Shown here: positions 8,275 through 17,317 of the stretch, in pieces
Layout: every line of letters starts with the position of its first letter
Numbering within the stretch: position 1 is the stretch's first letter
Assembly (NCBI RefSeq): GCF_000812565.1
Contig: NZ_JTAM01000011.1
Coordinates: forward strand, 105,249-169,248
Reading direction: 5' to 3'
Length of the DNA stretch: 64,000 nucleotides
DNA from: Flammeovirga sp. OC4
GTDB lineage: Bacteria; Bacteroidota; Bacteroidia; Cytophagales; Flammeovirgaceae
The notes under the pieces: generated by a model
The model's database searches: none
What the model was told of the DNA's origin: nothing
The model's input: only the letters and a program-made list of their open reading frames with translations
Made by a program: the position numbers and the translations under genes

Positions 8275-9567
8275 ATGAAAGAAGATTTTCTTTACTTCAT
8301 CTGGAAATTTCAATATTTCAAGTCTATTCAGCTATGTACTGATCAAAATGAAAACCTTGAAATCATCTCTACTGGTTTACAAAACCATGATGCCGGCCCT
8401 GATTTTTTAAATGCCCACTTGCGCATCAATGGTATAGAATGGCATGGCAATATTGAGATTCATGTGAAAGCTTCTGATTGGAAAAAACATCAACATTCTC
8501 AAAATCGTGCTTATGATAATGTAATCCTTCACGTTGTGTGGGAAAATGATTTTAATGTTTTCCGGAAAGATCACTCCCTGATACCCACGTTAAGCATTAA
8601 AAATTGTATTGATCCAAAAATACAAGACGGATATACTTCTTTTCGTCTCAATGATGATGTAATTGCATGTGGTTCACAATTGGAAAATGTTTCTCGCCTT
8701 CACAAACTTGCGATGTTGGATCGTGTTTTTTTAGAGAGAATCGAAAGAAAAGCAGGAAAAATACTTCAACAACTCCAGCATTCAAATAGAGATTGGGAAG
8801 AATGTACCTACAGAACCTTAGCAGAATATTTTGGCTTTAAGGTAAATAATGATGCTTTTCAACGCTTGTCTTCGATTGTTCCTATCCGTTTATTAAAACT
8901 TCATGCGTATCAACCCCTTCAAGTTGAAGCATTTCTTTTTGGCAGTGCTGGCTTTTTATCTGATGAGGCTAATTCACCATATATGAAAAAACTTCATCGG
9001 GAATATAAATTTCTGAGCCACAAGTATGCCATTAAGGAAAAGGAAATGTCTTTACATGAATGGAAATTTTTAAGATTACGTCCTGCTAATTTCCCAACTA
9101 TCCGTATTGCTCAACTTTCTAGTATTATCATCAACATTCCGCATTTGTGTTCTGCATTTCTACATATTTCTTCCTTAGAAAGCTTTATCCGTTTCATGCA
9201 ACATCCTACCTCTGAGTATTGGCATTCTCACTATCACTTTGGTAAAACTTCTCAAAAACCAATTAGTGCATTTATTGGCAAGTCTGCACTACAATCTTTA
9301 TTGGTCAATGTAGTCGTTCCATTACAATTTGCCTACGGAACAGATAGAAATGAAAGTCGATATAAGGAAAAAGCTATTCAACTCCTAGAAGCTATTCCTC
9401 CCGAAAACAATAAGTTCACGAAACTATGGAAAGGATATTCCATTAAAAATAACTCCTCTTTAGATTCTCAAGGATTGATTGAATTGTATACTCAGTATTG
9501 TCAAAAAAACAGGTGCTTAGAATGCAGCTTAGGCGTTCAGGTTTTGAACAGTAAAAATAAGCATTAA
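8275..9567 (+). CDS. DUF2851 family protein
   Basis: A 430-residue cytosolic protein of DUF2851, a family common in Bacteroidota and of unknown function. The recognisable N-terminal core is residues ~35-105: HDAGPDFLNAHLRINGIEWHGNIEIHVKASDW followed by YDNVILHVVWEND, a beta-rich block with invariant H, D and E residues. The C-terminal half is helical and ends with a small cysteine cluster, NRCLECSLG, at ~417-425, possibly metal-binding. It lies between the family-B repeat and the ArsR-type regulator, 82 bp from the latter. No role can be assigned. Confidence 0.88.
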   Translation: MKEDFLYFIWKFQYFKSIQLCTDQNENLEIISTGLQNHDAGPDFLNAHLRINGIEWHGNIEIHVKASDWKKHQHSQNRAYDNVILHVVWENDFNVFRKDHSLIPTLSIKNCIDPKIQDGYTSFRLNDDVIACGSQLENVSRLHKLAMLDRVFLERIERKAGKILQQLQHSNRDWEECTYRTLAEYFGFKVNNDAFQRLSSIVPIRLLKLHAYQPLQVEAFLFGSAGFLSDEANSPYMKKLHREYKFLSHKYAIKEKEMSLHEWKFLRLRPANFPTIRIAQLSSIIINIPHLCSAFLHISSLESFIRFMQHPTSEYWHSHYHFGKTSQKPISAFIGKSALQSLLVNVVVPLQFAYGTDRNESRYKEKAIQLLEAIPPENNKFTKLWKGYSIKNNSSLDSQGLIELYTQYCQKNRCLECSLGVQVLNSKNKH

Positions 9568-9601
9568 CACTTCAATACATGAACATGTAATCATAAGTGC
9601 G

Positions 9602-9609
9602 TATATTTG
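9602..9609 (+). promoter_or_regulatory. Candidate promoter -7 box TATATTTG
   Basis: TATATTTG matches the Bacteroidota -7 consensus and lies 40 bp before the ArsR-type gene's ATG. Confidence 0.4.
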
Positions 9610-9649
9610 TTTTTTCCATCATCCAAGTATTTACTTAATCGAATATATT

Positions 9650-9940
9650 ATGGAACACGATAAGATAGAAAAAGCTGCTTTTATATTAAAAACTATTGCA
9701 CACCCTGTAAGGCTTAGAATCTTAGAATTATTAGATTGTACGAATCGTTTATCAGTAAGTGAGATCTGTGCTAAATTAAATTGTGAGCAATCTTTAACCT
9801 CTCATCATTTATCAAATATGAAGTTGAAAGGTATTTTGTCTTCACAAAGAGAAGGGAAAAATATTTATTATTCTTTGAAAGAAAAGTCAGTCGTTAACAT
9901 CATTTCATGCTTGGAAGATTGCGACTGTAATATGGGCTAA
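9650..9940 (+). CDS. ArsR-family winged helix regulator
   Basis: A 96-residue ArsR/SmtB-type DNA-binding protein. The sequence HPVRLRILELLD opens the domain. The recognition helix lies in NCEQSLTSHHLSNMKLKGIL (residues ~44-63), and the wing is SSQREGKNIYYSL. The classical ArsR CVC metal site is absent. A short C-terminal CLEDCDC contains three cysteines that might sense metal or redox, which is inference. The gene is not beside an obvious metal or arsenic transporter. Its stop codon overlaps the stop of the convergent outer-membrane gene by 4 bp. Confidence 0.9.
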   Translation: MEHDKIEKAAFILKTIAHPVRLRILELLDCTNRLSVSEICAKLNCEQSLTSHHLSNMKLKGILSSQREGKNIYYSLKEKSVVNIISCLEDCDCNMG

Positions 9941-11430
9941 AGGTCTACTAAATAATATAGGTAGAATCCTCCTCCGCGTCCATGTCTGTTGAATGAGTAT
10001 TCAAGCTTTAAGACTGAACTATAAAAAGTAACGAAATCCATTCCAAGACCATATCCAATTAAAGGTGTATTGGTTAAACTTTCGTTTGATGGATCTACTC
10101 CTGGATAATAAACATACCCTGCATCAATATATGCCTTAAAAAGAATATCAATTGGAATTCTTTTGGCATGCTTTGATTTTATGATGTTCTGAAAATTAAG
10201 TGCAGTAGATAAGGCTCTAAACTTTAAATCATTTTTAATAATTGCAGTGTTTTGCCCATCAATCACATAATTATCGTATCCCCTTATAAATAAGTTTTTG
10301 TAACCAATAGCCCTCATTTCATTGTAAGGTAGTTTCTCAGGGAATCCTAATTTACCCGCAAAACCAATAGAGTAATAGAACCTTTTTACTTTATCGAGAG
10401 GCATAAATTTATAAGCCGACCATTCCATGATGACTGCATTAAGGTCATCAAAGACTCCTAATCCCAACTTCTCTATACCGAGTTTCAAGTAATAGCCATT
10501 CAATGGGTAACTTGTAATATCTCTTTTATCTCTAGTGTAAGTGTATCCCAATGTAAAGTACCTCAACTTTGTTCTTCCCTCAAGGAAAAAGTCTGGATTA
10601 AGCATTGCAACGGTATCCGCAACTTGGTCTTGATCATAGCTCAATGAAAAATTATGATGATCATAAAAACCATATCGCTTTCCAAAGTTGATAATACCAT
10701 TCCAAGACCTTCTTAAAACTTCAGTATCTTTTTCTACTTCCACAAAGATGTTGTCTTCTGTTTTATATGCTACCGTAGTTTCTTCCTTAAAAGAACCCGC
10801 GAAAGACAAACTTGTCTTTTGTTTTTTATCAATATATGGGAAAGAGTAGCCAATACTGAACTGTCTTGAAAAGCCCAACTCAATCAAAATATCCAACGTT
10901 TCATTTCGCCCACGCATATTACGTTGTTTGAAATCCAACCCGTATTGAATCCTTCCTAAGTCTGCCCCTCTATTATTCCACCACTCATTAAAACTTCGAT
11001 CTGCTAACTCAATAAGAGGCACCGGCCAAGTGTACCATCGCTCTACCATAATGAATTCAATATTGATAGAATCGCTTTCCACTTCGATAACCATGACATC
11101 TACAGTTTCAAAAAGTTGAGTGTTAAACACTTTATTCCTTTCAGAAGTGATATACTGTTTAATATTTTTTTTAGGAATAAGTCCACCTTCTTTGATATCA
11201 AGCTCCCTATTGATAATCTGAGGTTTGGTTTTATTTAGCCCTACAAAATTTATTTTATTAATATGTACATATCCAACCGTGTCTACATCAAATTGGTCTA
11301 AACCCGTGAGTAGCAAGTCATTTTGTGCACATACAGGTTGAGTTAATGATAGCAAAAAGGTCAAAAAAATCACCTTAATGGACAGTGCAATAATGGGAGT
11401 TCTATATATATTTGTTTCTAATTTATTCAC
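9937..11430 (-). CDS. BamA/TamA-like outer-membrane beta-barrel protein
   Basis: A 497-residue Omp85-superfamily (D15 surface antigen) protein. A signal peptide ends near PVCAQ (~36). One POTRA-like domain spans ~55-135: VGLNKTKPQIINRELDIKEG, a typical POTRA start. The remaining ~340 residues are alternating amphipathic strands, with a barrel-like GYTYTRDKRDITSYPLNGYY and a C-terminal strand ending in an aromatic-rich FYLYYLVDL. BamA proper has five POTRA domains and is longer, so this is a small accessory member. Its substrate is unknown. It overlaps the ArsR-type gene's stop. Confidence 0.85.
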   Translation of the reverse strand: MNKLETNIYRTPIIALSIKVIFLTFLLSLTQPVCAQNDLLLTGLDQFDVDTVGYVHINKINFVGLNKTKPQIINRELDIKEGGLIPKKNIKQYITSERNKVFNTQLFETVDVMVIEVESDSINIEFIMVERWYTWPVPLIELADRSFNEWWNNRGADLGRIQYGLDFKQRNMRGRNETLDILIELGFSRQFSIGYSFPYIDKKQKTSLSFAGSFKEETTVAYKTEDNIFVEVEKDTEVLRRSWNGIINFGKRYGFYDHHNFSLSYDQDQVADTVAMLNPDFFLEGRTKLRYFTLGYTYTRDKRDITSYPLNGYYLKLGIEKLGLGVFDDLNAVIMEWSAYKFMPLDKVKRFYYSIGFAGKLGFPEKLPYNEMRAIGYKNLFIRGYDNYVIDGQNTAIIKNDLKFRALSTALNFQNIIKSKHAKRIPIDILFKAYIDAGYVYYPGVDPSNESLTNTPLIGYGLGMDFVTFYSSVLKLEYSFNRHGRGGGFYLYYLVDL

Positions 11431-11657
11431 TATGGCTTGCTATAAAAAAATCAAGCATTTATATGTATGTTTAATATTGTCACTCTAAAGATAGAAAAAG
11501 CACAATTAGTCAATTATATTTGTATTAACTTCAGAGTGATTCTAGAAAAATTAAGTTCACTAATATAATATGCTTTTTAGAGGTAGGCACATATTATACC
11601 AAGTATTTTAAAATTTAAAAGACAGTTATTATTAACAAGGCAACAAAAATAAACGAT

Positions 11658-13700
11658 ATGTTCAATTACAAGAGCATCAAGCGTATCAGTACTATTGCTA
11701 GTATTGTGAGTTGGATACTCTTGTTGATGATTGGTGTCCGTGAACAATACCTCACCGATTATAATATCGCACATGCTCCTTTCCCTTCATTTGTAAAAGG
11801 ATTAATACTCAATATATGGATTATTTCTTCTTACTTTCTGATTTGGCTTTATTTTCAGCCTAAAGAACGGGATTTTCAAGGGCTCTTGTGGCAAATCTTT
11901 GTCGTTGCATTATTGTCTACACTCCTTTCTATGGGAGTCAATTTATTGCTCACCTGGCTTAGGGATGAATTACAATATAACCTACCTTTTCTCTACGCCA
12001 TCTTTTTCCATATTGAGTTTTCGCTTCTGATGACATTACTGATCAGTACTTTTGTCACCTGGAAAAAACTCATATTATTCGAACAAACACAATTCACGCA
12101 TTATACATGGCTTGCATTTGAAATCTTTTTAGGATTAACAATGCTTGCTCACTTTATCAGAATTGGAACTATTGATGATATCTATTTTAAAATCCCGATT
12201 GCATTTTTGATCATTTGGATTCTAATGATTTCGATTAATGTAAGATGGGTTCCTCATCTTAATTTCCAACAAAAAGTTCAAGGTATTTTCAAGCTGGCAT
12301 TTATCATGTTGGCTTTTAGTTATTTCGTTGCAAGTTTTAGATTTTACTTTTACGAACAATCTTTAATTAGCGATGATTTAATCAAAAACTTATTCCCTGT
12401 TACCCTTTTCCTCTTTGTTTTTGTTTATGCTGTATCAGCGGCTTTATTCATGCTGTTCAGTTTACCTACTTCTTCTGTTTTTGAGAAAAAAGAACAAGAG
12501 ATTAGCAGCTTCAGAAACCTAAGTTTAGCGGTAAGAGATGGGAAACAAGACACTGATGTTTATAAAGTATTATTGCATAGTTCACTGAAAAGCATTCAGG
12601 CTGATGCTGGATGGATTGTAGATAATGACTTTAATGTGAAAGTGATTTATGGTATCGATAAAGAAGATATTCTTGTGGTCAACCAAGACCTAAAAGATGC
12701 CGAGTACAATGGTTCACAACCCATCAAGCTCAACTTTCAGCCTTACTTCCGCAAGGAGAATGTCAATAGAAATTACCGTTCTATTATTGCTCTCCCTATC
12801 ATTGTTGATACAGAAGTAAAAAGTTCTCTAGTTTTAGTAAAGAGACTACATAATGCTATTGACTCAGTGATGCAGTCTACGGTCAATACCTATGTTGCTC
12901 AAGCGGGCATTGCACTTTTCAACCTCGACCTACTATCCAATGCAGTCAAGAATGAGGTTTATAAAAACAGTATGCAAATTGCCAAACAAACGCAAGAAGC
13001 ATTAATGCCGAAGAAGCAAGAAATCAATGAAAATATAGAAGTTTATGTTACTTGGGAACCTGCCATTGTGGTAGGAGGTGACTATTATGACATGCACCGA
13101 TTAAATGACCATGAAGTAAGCTTTATCATTGCCGATGTATCAGGTAAAGGACCTAAAGCGGCCTTCAACATGGCTCAGATGAAAGGTATTTATCATTCAT
13201 TAGCTCGTGAAGAAGGTATTAAACCTGATGAGTTCTTTACTAAAGCCAACGCTGCTTTAACAGGCTGTATTCAAAGGGATACTTTTATTACTGCCACTTA
13301 CCTTCATATCAATACTGAATTACAAAAAGTAGATTATGCTAGAGCAGGCCACTGCCCTACATTATATTATAGTAATGCTACAAACGAAGCTACTTTCCTA
13401 GACAATAGAGGACTGGGGCTAGGTATTGTAAGAAACAACTCTTACAAAAAATTCATCCATAATCACGAAATCCATTACCAACCTGGAGATATTATGATTC
13501 TCTATACTGATGGTATTACTGAAGCGAGAAGTAAAAATGGAGTTGATGAATATGGCTATGATTATATGAAAGCTATCCTTGAAAAAAGTAAAGATGAACC
13601 GCTAAAAATTATTGCTAATAAGATACTTTTAGACGTCTATAATTTCATGGGTAAAGAAGCAATGGATGATGATTTCACTTTATTGATCATCCGTCTATAA
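11658..13700 (+). CDS. Membrane-anchored SpoIIE/PP2C-type serine phosphatase
   Basis: 680 residues. The first ~270 hold about eight hydrophobic membrane segments (for example SIVSWILLLMIGV, FLIIWILMISINV and LFLFVFVYAVSAALFML). Residues ~285-430 look like a GAF-type sensor. Residues ~450-680 are a SpoIIE-type PP2C domain: VVGGDYYDM and FIIADVSGKGPKAAFNMAQM supply the metal-binding aspartates, GDIMILYTDGITEAR the third, and DDDFTLLII the fourth. Such proteins dephosphorylate anti-anti-sigma (STAS) proteins in partner-switching pathways. No STAS or HPK gene is adjacent, so the partner is elsewhere. It probably relays a membrane or cytosolic signal. Confidence 0.92.
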   Translation: MFNYKSIKRISTIASIVSWILLLMIGVREQYLTDYNIAHAPFPSFVKGLILNIWIISSYFLIWLYFQPKERDFQGLLWQIFVVALLSTLLSMGVNLLLTWLRDELQYNLPFLYAIFFHIEFSLLMTLLISTFVTWKKLILFEQTQFTHYTWLAFEIFLGLTMLAHFIRIGTIDDIYFKIPIAFLIIWILMISINVRWVPHLNFQQKVQGIFKLAFIMLAFSYFVASFRFYFYEQSLISDDLIKNLFPVTLFLFVFVYAVSAALFMLFSLPTSSVFEKKEQEISSFRNLSLAVRDGKQDTDVYKVLLHSSLKSIQADAGWIVDNDFNVKVIYGIDKEDILVVNQDLKDAEYNGSQPIKLNFQPYFRKENVNRNYRSIIALPIIVDTEVKSSLVLVKRLHNAIDSVMQSTVNTYVAQAGIALFNLDLLSNAVKNEVYKNSMQIAKQTQEALMPKKQEINENIEVYVTWEPAIVVGGDYYDMHRLNDHEVSFIIADVSGKGPKAAFNMAQMKGIYHSLAREEGIKPDEFFTKANAALTGCIQRDTFITATYLHINTELQKVDYARAGHCPTLYYSNATNEATFLDNRGLGLGIVRNNSYKKFIHNHEIHYQPGDIMILYTDGITEARSKNGVDEYGYDYMKAILEKSKDEPLKIIANKILLDVYNFMGKEAMDDDFTLLIIRL

Positions 13701-13743
13701 AAAGGCTTGGAACCTTATTTCTATTAAAATTCGCTCGCTCAAC

Positions 13744-14155
13744 ACATTGTAAACTAAGTTCACGGCTTTTAGAAATCAGGAGATTTCTGATGATTTATAG
13801 GACACGAATGACGCTTTCGCTTAACATTCGCGCCAGTTGACTTTCTACCCAATTCGTTTGGTAATTCTAACCCCAGTCTTGAAGGGAAAAGCGTTAAGAA
13901 TTTCGTGGAATGAGCCGGTCAAAATGATTTTGCTGTTTGAGCATCTCAAAACGATGAAGTTTTGATCGAGTTAGCCTTTCAATAGGCGAGAGGAATGAAA
14001 TTTAGCTTTTGACTTCTAAGCCTAGATTTTTTGCTTCGTTTTTCATCAATGGAAAAATGAAGAAGAAGGAAGCTTGAAAGTAGGCCCTATAAAACCTAGT
14101 AGAAATACGGATTGAAAGTTAAAGAAAGTTTAGTCTACAATTTAGTACACAATGC
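13744..14155. repeat. MITE-like repeat, family B, long copy (~412 bp)
   Basis: It shares with 7899-8165 the left end ACATTGTAAACTAA, AGAAATC-AGGA-GATTTCT, the REP-like hairpin at 13801-13834 (CGAATG with CATTCG), TTTCTACCCAATTCGTTTGG, and the AATGAAGAAGAAGGAAG block. It carries ~150 extra bp between about 13863 and 14030. The right end appears doubled (TTTAGTCTACAA, then TTTAGTACACAA). It lies 43 bp after the phosphatase gene. Confidence 0.82.
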
Positions 14156-14604
14156 AGTTTGGAAACTTAAAGTTATTTTTAAAAGCACTTCTGTCAATAC
14201 TCCCCATTATTTACAACTTTCCTTTTCGTCTCTCCCCTTTTTCATTGCGGTTTATACTTCAGTTACGGCTAACTAAATTAAAGCCCATAATAAATTTCTA
14301 AGTAAAATAACAGGTATAATTAGAGGTCAATTTAGTAGAAGAATAATAAAAATCATCATCATAATGAGAGGTGTCATAGTATTATTTACACTCCTTTAGC
14401 TATTTTTGCAACCGATACCGATTACTTATAACTACGCTTCGTTTTCCTATTTATTAATTTACTTTACTATTCAACATTATTACCATAAACTGTTTTAACT
14501 AACAAATACAGTTCAAAATGAAAAGATTAACTTGTTGATTGATGAAATGAAATCGAAGAAATTGATAGTATATAATCTCGCAATTTTTATTTAAACCAAT
14601 AGCT
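14156..14604. other. Long intergenic region before the ROK kinase
   Basis: Very AT-rich, with no open frame I would support. It must contain the ROK kinase promoter, but no convincing TAnnTTTG box at a sensible distance stands out. TATATAATCT lies close to the start. Confidence 0.4.
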
Positions 14605-15696
14605 ATGTCAATTCAGGACAAAAAACAGATCGTCTTAACATTAGATGCCGGTGGAACTAATTTTGTATTTTCTGCTATGCAAGGTGGAAAAATGATTGTA
14701 GATCCCTACAGACTACCTTCAAACGGCGATAATTTAGAACAAAGTTTACAAAATATTTTAGAGGGTTTTAATCACGTTATTAAAGAATTAGGTGATCGTA
14801 AACCTGAAGCAATCAGTTTTGCATTCCCTGGTCCTGCGGATTACCCTAACGGTATTATTGGTGATTTAAATAACCTCCCTGGCTATAGAGGAGGAGTTGC
14901 CCTTGGACCAATGTTACAACACCACTTTGGTATTCCTGCATTTATCAACAATGATGGAGACCTTTATGCTTATGGTGAAGCAATTGGTGGGTTATTACCC
15001 GAAATGAATGCTCTATTAGCCGCAAATGGAAGCGAAAAGAGATATAAAAATATTATTGGAATCACTTTAGGTACTGGCCTTGGTGGAGGTATTGTAAGTA
15101 ATGGTAACCTTCATATCGGTGACAACAGTATGGGTGGTGAAATTTGGTTGATGCCTTCAAAAGTATTGGACCATATCAATGCAGAGGAAGCTTCTTGTAT
15201 CCGTGCCGTTCAAAAATTCTATAAAGAGTATTCAGGTGTTGATAATGCTGAATTGACACCTAAAGATATTTTTGAAATTGCTAAAGGTGAGCAAGAGGGT
15301 GATAAAGCAAGTGCTCAAAAAGCATTTGACACTTTAGGTGAAAACCTTGGTGATGTATTGTGTACTTTAGGAACTACGATTGATGCATTGGTTGTCATTG
15401 GCGGTGGTCTTTCTGGTGCTGCTGAATTATTTATGCCATCTGTATTGAAAGAGATGCGTTCTAAATACAATCATGGTGAAGACAGATTAGTTGCTGAAGT
15501 TTTTGATTTAACCAACGAGGACGAAAAAGCAAGTTTCGTGAAAAACAATCAGCACGAAATCAAAGTACCTTTTACTGATCACGTAGTGATGTATGATGCT
15601 TCTCCTAAGATTGGTGTAGGTGTTTCTAAAATTGGAACGAGTGAAGCGATTTCATTAGGTGCTTATGCTTACGCTGTAAGTCAACTTGAACAATAA
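14605..15696 (+). CDS. ROK-family sugar kinase (glucokinase-like)
   Basis: 363 residues of the ROK fold, phosphorylating a hexose (most likely glucose) at the expense of ATP in the cytosol. The phosphate-binding loop is LTLDAGGTNFVFSAM (residues ~12-26). FAFPGPAD and INNDGDLYAYGE carry the catalytic aspartate. The second phosphate loop is GITLGTGLGGGIV, followed by GEIW, and the adenosine motif is VVIGGGLSGAAELF. The cysteine zinc motif of many ROK proteins (CxCGxxGC) is absent: after GGEIWLMPSK comes a single cysteine. A typical N-acetylmannosamine or repressor HTH domain is also missing. It could feed sugars released by amylases; this is inference. Confidence 0.9.
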   Translation: MSIQDKKQIVLTLDAGGTNFVFSAMQGGKMIVDPYRLPSNGDNLEQSLQNILEGFNHVIKELGDRKPEAISFAFPGPADYPNGIIGDLNNLPGYRGGVALGPMLQHHFGIPAFINNDGDLYAYGEAIGGLLPEMNALLAANGSEKRYKNIIGITLGTGLGGGIVSNGNLHIGDNSMGGEIWLMPSKVLDHINAEEASCIRAVQKFYKEYSGVDNAELTPKDIFEIAKGEQEGDKASAQKAFDTLGENLGDVLCTLGTTIDALVVIGGGLSGAAELFMPSVLKEMRSKYNHGEDRLVAEVFDLTNEDEKASFVKNNQHEIKVPFTDHVVMYDASPKIGVGVSKIGTSEAISLGAYAYAVSQLEQ

Positions 15697-15790
15697 AAAC
15701 ACTAGGTCATAGATTAAAATTTGTTTTCACTTATTTTATGATTTCATTTTAACTTGACGACCTAAACGTCTAATAATTAGATATATAATT

Positions 15791-15863
15791 ACACTATTGT
15801 CATAACTAATTGTACTATCTCAACAAAGAGAAACTTTTAGATTGATGACAATAGTGTATTTTT
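15791..15863 (+). terminator. Long-stem hairpin with T tract after the ROK gene
   Basis: ACACTATTGTCAT (15791-15803) and ATGACAATAGTGT (15845-15857) are a perfect 13 bp inverted repeat with a 41 nt loop, followed by a run of seven T. It starts 95 bp after the stop. It is probably a terminator; a processed 3' RNA cannot be excluded. Confidence 0.7.
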
Positions 15864-16024
15864 TTGAACTTTAGTAAATTGCTAAAGAAGACAATAATCG
15901 GAGCTTGACAATTGCTCAAGACCTTAATAACCACAAAAAATTCAAAACAAAATCTTGTCCTTTACATTAAATAGATTGTCTTCATAAAACAATAACTAAT
16001 TTTTATTTCAAACTCAATTAAATT

Positions 16025-16102
16025 ATGGAATTACTTGCATGTGTTTTCGTGCTTTCAGTCTTATTTATGGGTTCTTACAGACTGTTAGCTAAATCGAATT
16101 AA
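16025..16102 (+). CDS. Candidate 25-residue single-pass membrane miniprotein
   Basis: ATG at 16025 to TAA at 16100-16102 encodes MELLACVFVLSVLFMG followed by SYRLLAKSN: one hydrophobic helix with a positively charged C-terminus. This is the pattern of bacterial membrane microproteins. It lies alone between a terminator and the gluQ promoter, in a 494 bp space that otherwise holds no gene. No homologue is recognised and no ribosome-binding site is clear, so the call rests on composition and isolation only. Confidence 0.3.
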   Translation: MELLACVFVLSVLFMGSYRLLAKSN

Positions 16103-16155
16103 TTTTACCCTTAATTATTTATTCACTCCCTTAAACAGATTACATTTCTAGTTTG

Positions 16156-16163
16156 TACCTTTG
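16156..16163 (+). promoter_or_regulatory. Candidate gluQ promoter -7 box TACCTTTG
   Basis: A perfect TAnnTTTG octamer, 27 bp before the gluQ ATG. The same octamer precedes obgE. Confidence 0.5.
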
Positions 16164-16190
16164 CTGAAAAATTAATTTAAAGATACATCA

Positions 16191-17087
16191 ATGCGTACAA
16201 GATTTGCTCCAACACCCAGCGGTTTCCTTCACATCGGAAACGCATTCTCTTTTATCCTTACTTGGATTCTAGCCCGACAAGAAGATGGAGAAATATTATT
16301 ACGTATTGATGATATCGATAGTACAAGAACTAGAGACGAGTACATTGAAGATATTTTCAGGTCGATAGAATGGCTTGGATTAGACTATGACAATGGTCCT
16401 TTCAGTGTAGAAGATTTCCACAAAAACTGGTCACAAAAAATCAGAAATCACCGTTATACTTCTGCTTTTGAAAAGCTGAAAGAAAACGGTGATTTATTCG
16501 CATGTCAATGCTCTAGAAAACAAATACTTGAAACTTCTCCTTCGGGAATTTACACTGGTACTTGCAGAGATTTAAACTTACCCTTCGATACGCCTGAAAC
16601 CGCTATCCGAGTAAAAACTTCTGATGTTCCTATCCTTTTGGAAGACCTTTTTATTGGAGACATCGCCGTCAATCTAAATGAGGTGATGAAGGATTTTGTA
16701 CTCCGAAGAAAAGACGGAATTTATGCTTATCAATTGGCCTCTTTGATTGATGATATCGATGATAATATCGATTTTATTGTCAGAGGTGAAGATTTGGTCG
16801 AGTCGACTATTGCTCAAACTTTCTTGGCCAACAAATTAGAAGTTGATTCATTTGAAGAAATTGAATTCCTACATCACCCTTTGCTTGTCGATGAGAACGG
16901 TAATAAATTATCAAAGTCTCAAGGTGCTGATTCCATCAAAAACTTAAGAGAAGAAGGTATGACTCCTCAAGAGATTTACAGTCAATTTGCAGAGTTTTAT
17001 TTAGGAGAAGAAACACATATTGAATCCTTAGATCAACTCTTAGAAATCAACTTTTTAGGATCAGAAGAGGATTTCGAAGAAGAATAA
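16191..17087 (+). CDS. gluQ: Glutamyl-Q tRNA(Asp) synthetase
   Basis: GluQ-RS is a truncated GluRS paralogue that attaches glutamate to queuosine-34 of tRNA(Asp). The class I signature is FAPTPSGFLHIGN (residues ~5-17) and the second is KLSKSQG near 243-249. The zinc site expected for this group is visible as CQCSR plus Y..TC in GIYTGTCRDL. At 298 residues it lacks the anticodon-binding domain of GltX (~470-500 residues), which supports GluQ. The C-terminus ends in an acidic stretch. The gene is monocistronic with a TACCTTTG promoter box. The alternative, a discriminating GltX, is excluded by length. Confidence 0.92.
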   Translation: MRTRFAPTPSGFLHIGNAFSFILTWILARQEDGEILLRIDDIDSTRTRDEYIEDIFRSIEWLGLDYDNGPFSVEDFHKNWSQKIRNHRYTSAFEKLKENGDLFACQCSRKQILETSPSGIYTGTCRDLNLPFDTPETAIRVKTSDVPILLEDLFIGDIAVNLNEVMKDFVLRRKDGIYAYQLASLIDDIDDNIDFIVRGEDLVESTIAQTFLANKLEVDSFEEIEFLHHPLLVDENGNKLSKSQGADSIKNLREEGMTPQEIYSQFAEFYLGEETHIESLDQLLEINFLGSEEDFEEE

Positions 17088-17317
17088 ATTATTCACACAA
17101 CATTGAACAGACTACTCAAGTAGAGAATAATAGTTATTGATTTTTAATAACGGTGGTCATCACATCTTTATTAAGATAAAAGTAATTTTGAAATATCAGT
17201 AAGTTACAATACCCCTATTTAGCAATCACTAATATTAGGACCAATGAACCGTAATGTATTTGCGGTAATGTAAGTGCCTGATCACTTCAAGATTTACTAC
17301 CATAACAATTCATTAAC

